The translations under genes and the position numbers were made by a program. Positions 10,770 to 22,977 of a DNA stretch of 64,000 bases are shown one piece after another. The notes below the pieces were generated by a model. That model saw nothing but the letters and a program-made list of their open reading frames with translations, was not told where the DNA came from and did no database searches. Position 1 is the first letter of the stretch, and the number at the start of each line of letters is the position of its first letter. This stretch comes from Paramecium pentaurelia (Eukaryota; Ciliophora; Oligohymenophorea; Peniculida; Parameciidae): contig CAJJDO010000084.1 of assembly GCA_905183005.1 (NCBI GenBank), positions 186,001-250,000 on the forward strand, in the 5' to 3' direction.

Positions 10770-13482
10770 ATGGAAAAAAAATAAGGAACAGTAAAGTAAA
10801 TAGTATCTTCAAATTGTGTGTTAATATCAGGACCTATTAATAATGAGACAGGAGTGCCAATGACAAAATTCTTCACTTTATAAGGAATTTAAGCACCAGA
10901 ATTCTCATTGACAGATAAAGAGAATCCAAAATAAGAGCCCTTTGGATTTTAAGCAAGGGAATTCTTAAGAAAGTAATTATTAGGATAATAAATTGAATTC
11001 ATAATTGACCATAAAATCAAAGACTAAAATGATAAAGTAATTGGAAGAATATTTAAAAATGGATAAGATATTGGAGAATTATAATTAAGAGAAGGATTGG
11101 CCTAATTAAGATAATAAGGTAAACCAAGTTAAGAATATGAAAATGCATAAAATTTGGCTAAATAAAATGGAAAGGGAATATGGTCAAAGAAAGAAGAATT
11201 AGTGAAATATAATAAAATTGAATTAAAGGATGTCAAACCTAAATAATATACTTAATGTTTTGTTGAAGATGTATAAGGATTATTTGTATTTTATGCTTAC
11301 ATTCCTGAATTACAAGGTTTAGTTAAATGTTCATATGGAGAAGTATTTATGCCAACCTCAGTTTCATAAATATTATAAAATAGAGCAAAATGGACAATCT
11401 AAGAGTTGATTCTCTAATAAGAAGTTACTTTGACTGTTCAAGGATAAGATGAAAAGTTTTAGTCTTTGAGAGTAGATATAAAAAAGAAAGATTTAGATGT
11501 AAAAAAAGAACTTGTAAGTTTAGGATACTTTAGATTATCACCAAATGCATTTTAATTAATAAATGATTAGAAAAGGTAATATATTTTATTAATTTCTTAT
11601 AGATACAATGAATTAAAAGAAACTTAAAGTCAAGCTGAGATTAAATTGATAGGAATATGGAAGGATGCTATGAAATAATAATAATAATCAGTTGTCTTAT
11701 AAGGAGGTAAATAGACATATACAGCCAAAATTATTGAAGTTCATTCAGGAGATTAATTGACTGTGATGAATGTTAATAATAGATAATAATCAAGAGTATT
11801 ATTGGCATCCATTAAAGCTCCAAAATACTCATTAAAAGAAACTGAACCATTTGGATATGAAGCTAAAGAATTTGTTAGAAAACATGCTATTGGTAAAATA
11901 GTTAAAGTAGAAGTTGAATATGAAAAGAAAATTAAACCAAAAGAAATTGAAGGATTGGCTGATGAAGATGATAAGAAAAAATTATAATAAGAATTAAATA
12001 TGATCTTTGTTAACATTATATTAACTGAAGATAATGATTCAAATTTAGCTGCTTTAATTGTAGGAGCAGGATTTGCTAGAGTTTAACCTCCAAGAGGAGA
12101 TGATGGAGTTTCTAGATATATTGATGAATTAACAGGTGCTTAAGAGGCTGCAAATAAAGCCAAAAAAGGAATTCATGGTAAACCAGTCTAATTACCAAAA
12201 ATGACTGATTTATCTGTTAATCCTAATTTATAAAGATCAAGAGATGCCTTTGATTCTTTAAGAACATTAAGAAAATTATCTGGAGTTGTTGAATTAGTTT
12301 TAAATGGATCCAGATTAAAATTAAGATTCTAAGAATAAAATTATACATCTATTGTAGTACTTGCTGGAGTTAAATGTTTACCAAATGAATAAAATTTACC
12401 AGATTATTAAAAATTCTCAAATATTGCTTTGTAATATGTTAAGGAAAATGCTCTTCAAAGAGATGTTGATATCGAATTAACATCTATTGATAAAAAAGGC
12501 ATCTTTCATGGACATGTGTTCTTGGGCAAATAAAGAATTAATTTAGGATTAACACTTCTTGAATTAGGATTAGCAGTTACATTTAATCCAGTTGCTAATA
12601 GTCATGCTTATCAAGCATTATTTGCTGATGCTGAATCAAAGGCTAAATTGAAGAAAGAAGGTTTATGGGATATCAAAGGTTTAGATTTAACTATTGTAAA
12701 GGGTGATGATGATGTACCTGTTAGATCTGAATGCAAATTATTGAATGGAGAAGTAAATAATAAATTTATATTATTAGTTAAAAAAACTAGTATTAGTTGA
12801 AATTGCAGATAGCAATACCCTTTACTTTTAAGATCCAACTGATAAATTGTTAGGATAAATTGAAAAGAGTCTTGGATCATTTACAGCTATTGAAGCTAAT
12901 AAATTAATTCCACCATTCAAAAAGGGTTTGCTTTGTGTTGCTAAATTCTCAGTTGATGGCAATTGGTATAGAGCTAAAATTACAAGAGAATTAAAAAATA
13001 GATATGAAGTCTTATTTATTGATTATGGAAATGTTGATATTGTATCACAAAATGATATCAGAAAACTTCCTGAAAATCTTGCTGCATTACCTCCTTAAGC
13101 TATTAGATGTAATCTAGCTTATATTACAGGACCATCAATAAGTCATGAATTAGGCAATAAAGTAATAAATTTTAGTAATTTAAAGGTTGGATAATTCATT
13201 AGAGACTAAATCTTCGAAAAAGAAGTTGTTGTTTCTTTTGAATATTAGGATGATGTAAGTAAAGGAGTTATTGCCTATTTGACCAAAGAGAATTAAGCCA
13301 ATAAATCACTTAACATTTTATTATTATCTTAAGGCTTTGCTAAACTTGATAAAACAGTAAAATGAGATATTAATTTATAGGCTCCTCCTTTACCTTAAAA
13401 ATTAGAAGAATGGGTTAAGGCAAGTTAAGAGGCTGAAAATAGTAGCAAAGGATTATGGAATTATGATGAAGAAACTGAGTGA
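10770..13482 (+). CDS. SND1: Tudor staphylococcal-nuclease protein (Tudor-SN/SND1)
   Basis: Three introns (27, 25 and 24 nt) give 878 residues, the usual size of SND1. Several SN-like repeats are visible: KQIVSSNCVLISG near residue 9 with RIFKNGQDIGELQLREGLAQ; the second around FFVEDVQG-type sequence; the third around RVLLASIKAPKYSLKETEPF; the fourth around VLNGSRLKLRFQEQNYTSI. A Tudor domain follows (KGLLCVAKFSVDGNWYRAKI, FIDYGNVDIV) and a partial fifth SN ends KASQEAENSSKGLWNY. SND1 binds dsRNA/RNA and works in RNA processing and stress granules. A 24-nt stretch near 13160 (GTA...AAG) could be a fourth intron, since its removal keeps the frame. Confidence 0.93.
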
Positions 13483-13514
13483 TGAATTGTATTTTAAAAT
13501 AATATAATAAATTT

Positions 13515-14395
13515 ATGTAAATAACACCTAAAGCTATAACAGCACTTTCTAAATTATTGTCTTAGAATTCATCAAATAATGTAAGAATTTTATGATTTAG
13601 TAAGAAATAAAGTTAAAATGATTCAAAGCCTAAATCGAATTAGAATAGTAAGAATTGTAGATCGATTAATAAAAATGAATTCAAAAATTTCATCTCTAAA
13701 CCATCTTTATCAAATGAACCAAATTATAGTGTTAAAAATGAATTGATATCTGTGCTTAACAGTAGCAAAGAGAAATCAATTAAATCAAACTTAAAACCAC
13801 ATCATAGTCTAAATTATCTTTTATTATCATAATAACAACTATCTGCTAGAAATAGTTTTCAAAAAAAGAGACCTCCATAAATTAATATTGAAGAAAGCAC
13901 TGATATTTAGAAACATCCTTAGAGTGCAAAGAATGTAAATTAAATGAGTCCTTTACATTATTGTCCTAATTAGAAATCACAATAATCTTAAAAATCAATA
14001 AAATATCCTAAAGGTATGAATGTTTTTAGTTCATTAAATGAAATATTAGGGTAATATGTTTAAAAAAGGAATTATTAAAAATGTAATTTACAATACTTTA
14101 ATTAGAGGCTGGAACTGGAGAAGGAACGAAATTAGTTGTATGCAGATCAGCAAGAAACCAAGAATAAAAATAAGAAAAATAAATATATCTATCTGAAAAT
14201 AAATAATAACAATCTCATTCATAATATTTTGATTCATAATAATTGAACAAATTATATCTATATGCAGCATAAATATTAAAAGCATATTAAACTAAAGAAA
14301 TGATTTGGAAATAATAAAAAAAAAGTTTAAGAAATGAGATAGTATTTCTAAAATAATTACTATAATAATAAGAATAGTAATAAAATAATGAGTGA
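13515..14395 (+). CDS. Ser/Asn/Gln-rich coiled-coil protein, unknown
   Basis: The ATG at 13515 and two inferred introns (24 nt at 13581 and 23 nt near 14081) give about 277 residues. The N-terminal two thirds are low-complexity and rich in Ser, Lys and Asn. The last 70 residues are helical and rich in Gln, Lys and Leu (LYLYAAQILKAYQTKEMIWK), a likely coiled coil. No domain is recognised. The second intron is phase-consistent but the frame right after it can be read two ways, so residues around 190-215 are uncertain. The gene follows Tudor-SN on the same strand by 32 bp. Confidence 0.5.
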
Positions 14396-14451
14396 TATTC
14401 ATTTTTTTGTAATTTCAATTAAATTTACTATTTATTGTTATTTATGATAAT

Positions 14452-14513
14452 GTCATAATGATCTTCCAATTAAGTTATATAATTCAATTATTAAATATTA
14501 TGATCATTATGAC
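14452..14513. repeat. Inverted repeat with a CRE-like palindrome between genes
   Basis: GTCATAATGATC at 14452-14463 is repeated as its exact complement GATCATTATGAC at 14502-14513, with a 38-bp spacer. The right arm runs into TGACGTCA, the perfect CRE/ATF palindrome. It lies 55 bp upstream of the legumain-like start. It may be a regulatory dyad or terminator of the preceding gene; this is inference only. Confidence 0.4.
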
Positions 14514-14568
14514 GTCAACATATTAATGAAATGGAAGAAACAATCTTTGATATAAACCATTATATTAA

Positions 14569-15883
14569 ATGAAATATATTTTGTTATTGTTGACTATTGG
14601 ACTGATTCAAGTAAATGCTGTTAATTGGGCATTATTAGTTTCAGGTTCAAATGCATTCTACAACTATCGACATTAAGCTGATGTATGTCATTCATACAAA
14701 ACATTAATTAAAAATGGTTATTCTCCTGAAAATGTGATTGTGTTTGCATATGATGATATAGCTTAGAACAGATAAAACATATACAAAGGGGCTATCTATA
14801 ATTAACCTAATAAAGATGGATTTTCAGACAATGTTTATGATGGTTGTGTTATAGATTATTCAAAGACTGATGTCAACCCAACAAACTTCCTTAATGTATT
14901 AAAAGGAAATTATGATCACTTACCTGATGGTCACAAATTCATCAATTCTACAAGAGAAGACAACATTTTTATTTATTTTTCAGATCATGGATCTCCTGGT
15001 TTAATAGCTTTTCCCACATCTTACCTTTATGAAGATGAATTAATGGAAACCTTTTAATATATGTATGAAAATAATAAATACAATAAACTTGTATTCTATT
15101 TGGAAACATGTGAATCTGGATCAATGTTTGTGAATCTACCAAAAGATCATAGAATTTATGCATTGTCAGCTGCTAATCCATATGAATCATCTTGGGGAAC
15201 ATATTGTCCACCTGATGATATTGTAAATGGAAAGAGTCTTGGAACATGTTTAGGAGATGAATTTTCAGTCACTTTCTTAGAAAATGTTGATCTTGCTGAT
15301 TTTTCATAATCACTTTAAGAACATTTTGAATTTATTAGAGATCATACATTGAAATCAAATGTTATGTAGTGGGGAGATGTCTCATTTACAAGTGATACAA
15401 TTAAAGAGTTCTTTTGGGGACATAAATTCCAAAATAATAGAAAGATGTGCCCAAAAGATGCCTATTTCATGAATGATGAAGTATTTAAATATTATATATA
15501 ATATAGAATGTCTCAAAATGGGATTCAAGAGATAATAAATTGTTATTCTATTAAAATAGATTCAATTAGACAGGTGATTTGGAAGACTTTATTGAATTAG
15601 AGAAAGAAATCAAATCAAGAGCATATTTTGATACTATTGTAAATATTATTGATTTATATAGTTTGGTGAATTGCAATAAACATTAAAATTGACTGGAGAT
15701 TATCATTTTGCCTTAAATTAGAACTGTCTTAAGTCTGTAATTGGAGTATTTGAAGAAAAATGTACCAAATTAACTGATTACGGTCTTAAATATGTTAAAT
15801 TATTTGGAGAGATGTGTGATAGCACAAACTTACTTCAAATTCAATTAAATATGATAGTATCAACTTTATGTATGACAGAATGA
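14569..15883 (+). CDS. Legumain-like cysteine protease (peptidase family C13)
   Basis: Two introns (26 and 23 nt) give 421 residues. A signal peptide is obvious (MKYILLLLTIGLIQVNA), followed by NWALLVSGSNAFYNYRHQAD, the first strand and helix of the C13 fold. The catalytic dyad is present: His in YFSDHGSPG and Cys in YLETCESGSMF. The S1-pocket region ALSAANPYESSWGTYC also fits legumain. The C-terminal half corresponds to the legumain prodomain. Activity toward Asn-X bonds in an acidic or phagosomal compartment is expected from family knowledge. The GPI-transamidase subunit PIG-K is the other C13 member, but the long C-terminal region without a TM helix favours legumain. Confidence 0.93.
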
Positions 15884-15990
15884 TTTATCTATATTAATAA
15901 CAAAATATTTCCATATTTTTATTATAACTAATATAGAGAATATAGACTTTGTGAATATTAAATTATTATAATAAAAATTAACCTTGCAAT

Positions 15991-18900
15991 ATGTATTTCA
16001 TATACTTTATCTTAGGCAAAGAATAAATTAATAAGGACAATCTAAGAATTCTAATCAGGAATAATAGCATTTGAATTCTAATTAGTTAAATCAATAGTAA
16101 ACATAAACTGGTTAAGTAGTTGGAATAGTGTAAAATAATATTAAAAGCTTTGAATAAGAAATTAGTAAAGAAGAAGTAGATGAAAGAGATATAATGCAAA
16201 GTAGATAATTTTCAATTTTTAGAAAATCCAACTAATAGAAACAACCTGCAATTGTGTAAATTATTATTTAAAATTTTAGGAGATATAAATCTCAAATTGT
16301 AAATTCAGATGATGAATCAGATGATGATAAAAATAAAATAAAAAATGACAAAAAGGATGAAGATGAAGATGATGAGGAAGTAGAAGTAAAGGTATGGACA
16401 GCAAAAAAGGCAACTACGGATTAACCTAAGTAAGATTAGATTTAGTAAATTCCTATTAAAAAAGCAGAAGATATTGACAATTTAAAGCCATTAGATTTTG
16501 AAGAGGTTTTAAAATAGAGTTAGATTAATTTCAGTTTAAATCGATAAAACTTTTAAAGGGATAAGTTAGTTAATAAGTCTACATTTGGAGCTGTATTAAT
16601 TACTCATGTTGATTCTGAAGATGAACAATAAAATAAAGAGGAACTTGCTGATGAAGTATTTTAAGAAATTGGAACTATACCTAATTAAGAAAGTGAATTA
16701 ACAGCTGAAAATAGAATTATGATGAGTGTTATGCAAACAAAGTTTACTTAATCTATATAAAAATAATTGAAATTGCAATAGTCTTTAAATAATTCATCCA
16801 AAAGTAATTAATAAGATGATATATTCAAATCAAAAATTATTTTTATAAATTAGACACCAGTTATTGTAAGAGAAGATGATCTTTATATTAGTAAAATTAG
16901 AAAAATTTAAAATTACTTTAGATTTGTTAAACCTTATAAAAGAATTAAAAAATAACATAGATATAGAGTAAATGTTATAAATGAATTAATATAAACAGAA
17001 AAGAAATATGTTTCTGATCTTAATGTTATCAAAGAGCATATTTAAGCACCTCTTTTAAAATTATTAGATAATCAAGATCATGTGAAATTTATGTTTAATT
17101 TGGATAGTATATATTATTTTAACTTTGAATTTTTGAAAATTCTTTAAAACAAAGAGAAAGATTTTAAAGAGAAACCTTATGCAAAAATTATGGATGAAAT
17201 TACTGTATTATTGCCAGGTTTCAAATTTTATTATGATTATTGTAAAGAATTTGATGCATCTAAAAAAATGAGAGATAACTATTTTAGCACAAATTAAATC
17301 TATAAAAAGTTTTTCATTGATCTCTAACAAAAAAAAATTAATTAACTTAAAAATTAAGATGTGGAAAGCTATTTGATTAAACCTGTTTAGAGATTACCTA
17401 AATATATATTATTATATAAAGATTTATTAAAACATACTAATAAAGATCATCCAGATTATTAAAATATAGAAAAATGTTTGATCATTTTTGAAGAAATTAA
17501 TGATAAAAATAATAATGAAATGAAAATTTATTTAGAATAATTAAAATTAATAGAATTGTAAAATTAATTTAGTCAATATGTAAAAATTGCTGAACCTAAT
17601 AGAGTATATTGTTTTGAAGAGTTTTGCACTATTTATACAGATAAAAAAGAGAATAATATTATTTTGTATGCATTTAATAATCTTTTATTATTTGCCTAAA
17701 AAAAATAAAATGGATAATAAATCTACTCTTTTCATATTAATATAAGTTATCAGTCTTATGTAAAAGATAAAGAAAATACAAATTATTTTGAACACTTTTT
17801 TGAAGTTGTTAATAAGACTGAATCTATTATTATTATTAATCAAGATAAGGAATCAAAAATATAATTAATGAATAAAATTTAAGATATAATATAATAGTTA
17901 AAACAAAAACAAATGGATATGGAAATTATAAGAAAGACTAAAAGTTCTATAATTGAAGCTGGTGATTATTAAAAAGAATAAAAATAATAAGAATTTGATT
18001 ATGAAATAAAAGTGATTATTATTGGAACAGAAATTAGAAATACAAAATCAAATCCTTATACAGTTTATGTTGTATAAATATACATTTCAGAATATCAAAC
18101 TAAGATTTTTGTAAGATATAGTTAAATTGTTTCTTTATAATCAATTGTAAATAAATTTGATTCAACTTTAAAAGTACCAGTATTTACAACATTAAATTGG
18201 TTTCATTCAATTGATTCAAAAGTAATAGAAGAAAGAAAATTATTAATTGAAAAATTCTTATCATCTGTGTTGAATTCTACTAAATGTTAAAATTCTATTG
18301 AATATTAAAAATAGATTTTAGAATTATTAAGTTTGAATTAGGATTTCTTTTAGATTCCTAAAAAAAAGAATATGGCTTCTTAAATTAAAACAGGAGAGGA
18401 AGACATGATGAAAATGATATTATAGAGTTAATTTTCTAATGGTATTAAACCTAATCTACTTTAATCAATGATAATGAATAGACAATCAACAAATATACTA
18501 TAAGCAGCAAAAGCATAAGCATAGAGATCAAGTCTAATGAATATGGAATAAGATAAATCAGTAGTAATTGGATAGAATGCTACAAAATCACCATATTTTA
18601 TAGATGTAAGTCTAATGGATGGTAGAACAATTGCAGTTGGATTTTAAAAGTAAACCTTAACATTATTTATTAAAAATGAAGTTGCAAAAGTTGTTGGATT
18701 AAAATAATGGTTAGATTTTAGATTATTTATTGTTGATTAAAATAAAGATTAAAGAGTTATAGATGATGATGAAACAATGTCATCAATATTAGATGCTCAT
18801 ACAAATTAAAATAAAGGTTTGATGAATGCATTTAAAAAGTTATTTACTTATGAATAAAAATTCTAATTTATATTTAGAAAATATTTCTATTTATCTTGGA

Positions 18901-19642
18901 AATAAGAGGAAGCTGATCTTAAATAGGATGAATAAAGATTAAGATATATTGTATATGATTTAATTTGGGAAATAAGAAATGAAAAATTTTAATTTAATTT
19001 CAATGAATATTGTTTAATATCTGCATTATTCTACTATTCTACAAATACAAGTCAAGATTAACTTTCAACACTTTTAACTAAAACAATACCAAAGATTATT
19101 TTAAAAAGCAAAAAAGAAGAAGTTTGGCTTAAAGAAGTTGTTAATAATATCAATAATTTATAATAATAATTAAAATAAGTTTAAAAAGAGAATTAATCAT
19201 AAATTAATAAAAATAAAAAATTAAATACTTCTATATCAGGATTAGCATAATTAATGATTATGAATTTCTTTAAAAATAATTTGCTTTTTGGAATGTCATC
19301 ATTTTTTGTTGAATGTGATAAAGGGACTATACAATTAATTTAAAAACATTTTAATCTTAAAATTAAGAGTAATATCTTTATTGGATTAAATTATAATGGA
19401 TTTCATATTTTGAAACCAGAAAATAAGGCATTAATATTTACATGTCATTATTAAAAGTTATCCGAGATGAAGGCTTGTACAACAGAATTTTGTTGTACTA
19501 TTGACAAGGCTAAATTAACCTTTAAAACTTAATTTCCTTTTGAAGTAAATTATTTAATTTATTTTATTAGATAAAATCATTGATATAGGAGTATTTATAA
19601 TTATAAGAATTCACAAAATAATTAACTTATGGTATCAACTGA
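15991..19642 (+). CDS. RhoGEF (DH-PH) protein with PX and FERM domains
   Basis: About 1,192 residues after three introns (23, 24 and 26 nt). An acidic/Gln-rich N-terminus is followed by a DH domain (RVNVINELIQTEKKYVSDL near residue 320 and SYLIKPVQRLPKYILLYKDL near 440), then a PH-like stretch. Next is a PX-like domain (DYEIKVIIIGTEI, TLNWFHSIDSKVIEERKLLI). Last comes a FERM module: F1 VIDVSLMDGRTIAVGF, F2 LRYIVYDLIWEIRNEKF with FNEYCLISALFYY, and F3 IFIGLNYNGFHILKPENKA. It would activate a Rho/Rac GTPase at a membrane. The start codon is split by the first intron (AT at 15991-15992, G at 16016). If the last 26-nt intron is not used, the protein ends at 19583 instead. Confidence 0.85.
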
Positions 19643-19738
19643 AAACAAAAAAATTATTATAAAATAGCTAAATTATTATTAAATCTCTTATAATATAATA
19701 AAATATTTTAAACTATTTTATATCAATTAGAGATTTTT

Positions 19739-21080
19739 TCATTTAATCATTTTGTTTATTTAATTTGAAAAAAACTATATTGAACTATTTGGTGTAGATA
19801 AAGTCTTTAAATTTGATTTACTGAGATTTACATTTTTTGGAGTGTTACTCAACAAACTTGATGTTGATTAATTACAATTAAATGTATTTCTATACCAAAT
19901 ATTTACATCAAAGGATTCATCATCAATCATTTTTTAAATTAATTACAAAGTCTATAAACTTGTTGGTCTATCTAAAGGATTTTATCTTACTAAAATTTTA
20001 GTTAAGTCAAATAGTCGACCTTATTCTTTTATGTGAAACAAACAATTTTTATTTTTTTTTAAAACTTACTTTGATGTTTCAGCTTCAAATAAGCTTTTAG
20101 AAGTAAGTAATTTGTAAAGTACACATCCAGCACTAAATACATCAACTTTACTATCATATTAATTCTTATTTCCAATATTTTACAGGATTTCAGGAGCACA
20201 ATAGCCAGGAGTACCACATTTTGGATAGTCCTTTAATTAATCTCCATCAAAGCAAGCCAATCCAAAATCTATTATTTTCAATAATCCATCTTTCTAAAGT
20301 ATTAAATTAGCCGATTTAATATCTCTATGAATGATGTTATTCTTATGGATAAAATTTAAACCTTCAAATAATTACTATATTAAATATGATATAGTTACCT
20401 TAAGTAAACATAATATTGAATTATCTTACATTTGATGAATTTCATTAGATAATTATTTTAGATTTTTTCCATCAATATACTCAGTCACTAAATAATATGT
20501 AGAATTTGTTTTAAAAACCTCATATAATTTCAGGATATTAGGATGGTCTAGACTTCTAAGAGTAGTAATTTCATTCATGATTTATTTCTACAATTATTTA
20601 TTAGAAGCTGTCAAAGCTTTTATAGCAAATTTATTTTCTGTTATATAATTGGATTACAATGACACCTAAATATTAATAATCATACTGATCCAAATGCTCC
20701 TTAATCTAAATATAGTAAAAATTTATAATGGACAATCAGAGATTTAAAAAGAATTATTTTTCCAAGTTACAATTTAAACTAAGTTAAATGATTCTTATCC
20801 CCATAAAATTCCTTTATCTTATTTCTATAAGGAAATAGAAAACCAACTAATTATTGATTTCTAATAATCCATTCAAATTCAGTATCAGGAGATAATGATA
20901 AATAATATTTTGGTTTCTTAAAATCAGTTTCCTTTTTATATAAAATTTATAACTTACAGAACTCATTATGATAAAGTCTTTTTCCAATTTTAAGTAGTAA
21001 ATTCTATCAAGAAAAAAGTGCTTTCTAATGACAGTGAAGTGTAAAATTTATTAATCATTTTATTTTGATTTGAATTACAT
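19739..21080 (-). CDS. PH-like domain plus Ser/Thr protein kinase
   Basis: Two introns (26 and 20 nt) give 431 residues. The first 140 look like a PH domain (VIRKHFFLDRIYYLKLE, YYLSLSPDTEFEWIIR). The kinase follows: glycine loop LDQGAFGSVSL, KFAIKALTASN (VAIK Lys), HPNILKLYEVF, catalytic loop IIHRDIKSANLIL, DFG in IIDFGLACF, CGTPGYCAPEIL, and VDVFSAGCVLYKLLT. It is an active-looking Ser/Thr kinase of CAMK/STE flavour. A 24-nt GTA...TAG segment in the alpha-E helix could be spliced without changing the frame. The tail after DRPTS is short and polar. It ends 96 bp from the FERM gene, tail to tail. Confidence 0.9.
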
Positions 21081-21689
21081 TAAATATGATTAATAAATTT
21101 AATAAAAAAGTCAAACCATTTTTAAGGTAAAATCTAAGTAGTTTATTTGTTAACAAATAGACTAGCAATTTAAATGATAAGTTGGTATACAAAATCTAAA
21201 TTTAATAATATATTAGATTTAAAAGAATAGAATCCTACTTACCTTAATTTTATTCATTTGAATCTTATAAAGTTCAAAGATTTATCTCTAATGTTATTTA
21301 ATAGTAGATATAAGATAAGTTGGATAAAATAAATGATATTTTAGTTTACCAATCTTAGTTTTATTTATTTATATTTCATATAACATAGTTAATATATAAA
21401 ATCCCTAATTTATTTCTATTTTTATAGATAATATTATTATTCAACAAATTTCAATTTAAATTAAATTTTGCATCAACATAATATTGTTTAATTATGATTT
21501 ATTAATTTCATTTAATAGATTTATAGTATTTCTATTTTTGATGAAATTATTAACACACACCTAATTTATTTAAGTAAATTAAGTTTATTAATATAAGATA
21601 ATCATAACTTTCCAAATTAATATGCAAATTTAAATTGAAATTTATTTTCAAAAATAAATGATAAATTAATGCTTAAATTATATTCACTT
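21081..21689. other. Intergenic region, no gene seen
   Basis: This 609-bp AT-rich gap lies between the kinase start (21080) and the TRAF-type gene end (21690), both on the minus strand. No open frame longer than chance was found under the ciliate code. It includes a short perfect palindrome, TTTGTTAACAAA, near 21146. It presumably carries the kinase promoter. Confidence 0.5.
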
Positions 21690-22135
21690 TCAAAATATGA
21701 CACATTCTTTATTCTTAATCATTTACTCTTAACAATTTTAGCAAATATCAAAATCACAATTCTAACAACATTAAGTTTTGCTATTTGGCATATCTGATCC
21801 ACTTTATCCACAAACATCACATACATAATTTGTACCTTTCCTAAATTCCATTCTATGACCTGTTGGACAATATGAAGGTAAACTTTTTCCTCTGCACATG
21901 TTTTCTGGTGGTGCACAAATTAAACAATAATAATCAGAACAAGTTTCGCATACATATCTGCAAATCTGATTTTTTAAACAATTAGAGCAAGTTTATCTAC
22001 TAGCTTCAATACCTGGAGTTAACCAAAAACGTAATAAATGCTTTTATTTACACATTTTATCTTTACTAATATCTCCCAATTTTCCACAAGTTTTAAAAAT
22101 TGGAATTTGTTTTTAAAGAACAGGAGGTTTTTAAA

Positions 22136-22188
<53 letters not shown>

Positions 22189-22953
22189 GTTGATTTATGT
22201 AATGAATTTAAAATAATTGATTCAGGAGGTTTATCTGATTTAATATTTGAAATATTATTTATCTATTATTATTATTATTCAAAAAGAATTTATGATTATT
22301 TAATAATTGAAGTTTATAATTATGATTATTATTCTAGCTTAAGTTCAAGATCATTGATTTTAATTTAAGAAGACTTCTTCACCTCTGAAATCTCTGTTTA
22401 TAAATTTATAACTAAATTAATTAATGTTTCAAAACAATTATGAGTCTCTTTTTATTCTTTTAATACTTTTTATTTGCATTATTTACATGTTATATGTAAT
22501 ATAAAATTACATTTTTCTTGCTAAAGTTTAAACAATTTAATACATGATCTTCTAGCTCTTTTGCTTATCCCTCCCATTCACATTATTCACAACACTTTAC
22601 AGGTATAAATTAGCATTTCTATATATGTTAAAGAAGTTGATCTAAAATCAACTACTCTTAACATCCGAATTTAGTATATTTACAATAACATTTTATTTTA
22701 AGAATTTCTGATCTAATCATTCTGTGTGCTTATTTTAAATCAAAAGGTTATTCACATTTATTAGGACATCTTATATTATTAATTTATGGTTATACATATC
22801 ATTTTTTTTTTTCCAATCTTAAGAGCATTCATTACAAAAGAGAGTTTCACACTTTTAACATTCAACAGCATTAATTGCTAATTAATAACAGATACCACAT
22901 AGATATTCATCCTTAATTTCTTAAGCTATGATAAAATCTTCCCTTGATATCAT
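21690..22953 (-). CDS. RING-like/TRAF zinc-finger protein with a polyQ run
   Basis: Two introns (26 and 23 nt) give 404 residues. The N-terminus has a RING-like cluster (YLCGICYQLAINAVECQKC, LFCNEC), then TRAF-type fingers (CYCKYTKFGCQEQLILDQLL, HIQKCQFIPVKCCEQCEWEG, DHQEKCNF). A predicted coiled coil follows (SQIKINDLELKLEQQSQLQ), then a run of 17 glutamines encoded by TAA x17. The C-terminal 130 residues are cysteine-rich (CSNC, CETCSDYYCLIC, CDVCGQSG, CCQNCDFDICQNC), resembling C1/B-box-like fingers. The order suggests a ubiquitin ligase or adaptor (inference). It lies tail to head with the kinase downstream. Confidence 0.82.
22137..22187. repeat. (ATT)17 microsatellite, coding polyQ17 on the minus strand
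   Basis: Seventeen perfect ATT/TAA units lie inside the TRAF-type gene. On the coding strand each unit is a TAA codon, read as Gln. The tract is flanked by Thr on the N-terminal side and Phe on the C-terminal side. Confidence 0.9.
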
Positions 22954-22977
22954 ATATATTATTTATATAAATAATAT

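Noticed and set aside
11753..12880. Minus-strand ORFs with hydrophobic composition
   Set aside because: They are antisense to Tudor-SN coding sequence and have no motif. Codon-biased AT-rich coding DNA often leaves such antisense frames.
13160..13185. A fourth intron in Tudor-SN
   Set aside because: It is 24 nt with GTA...AAG ends and phase-neutral. I left it as coding because the sequence alone cannot decide.
21719..21916. A separate 65-residue minus-strand gene
   Set aside because: It is an out-of-frame reading of the cysteine-rich C-terminus of the TRAF-type gene.
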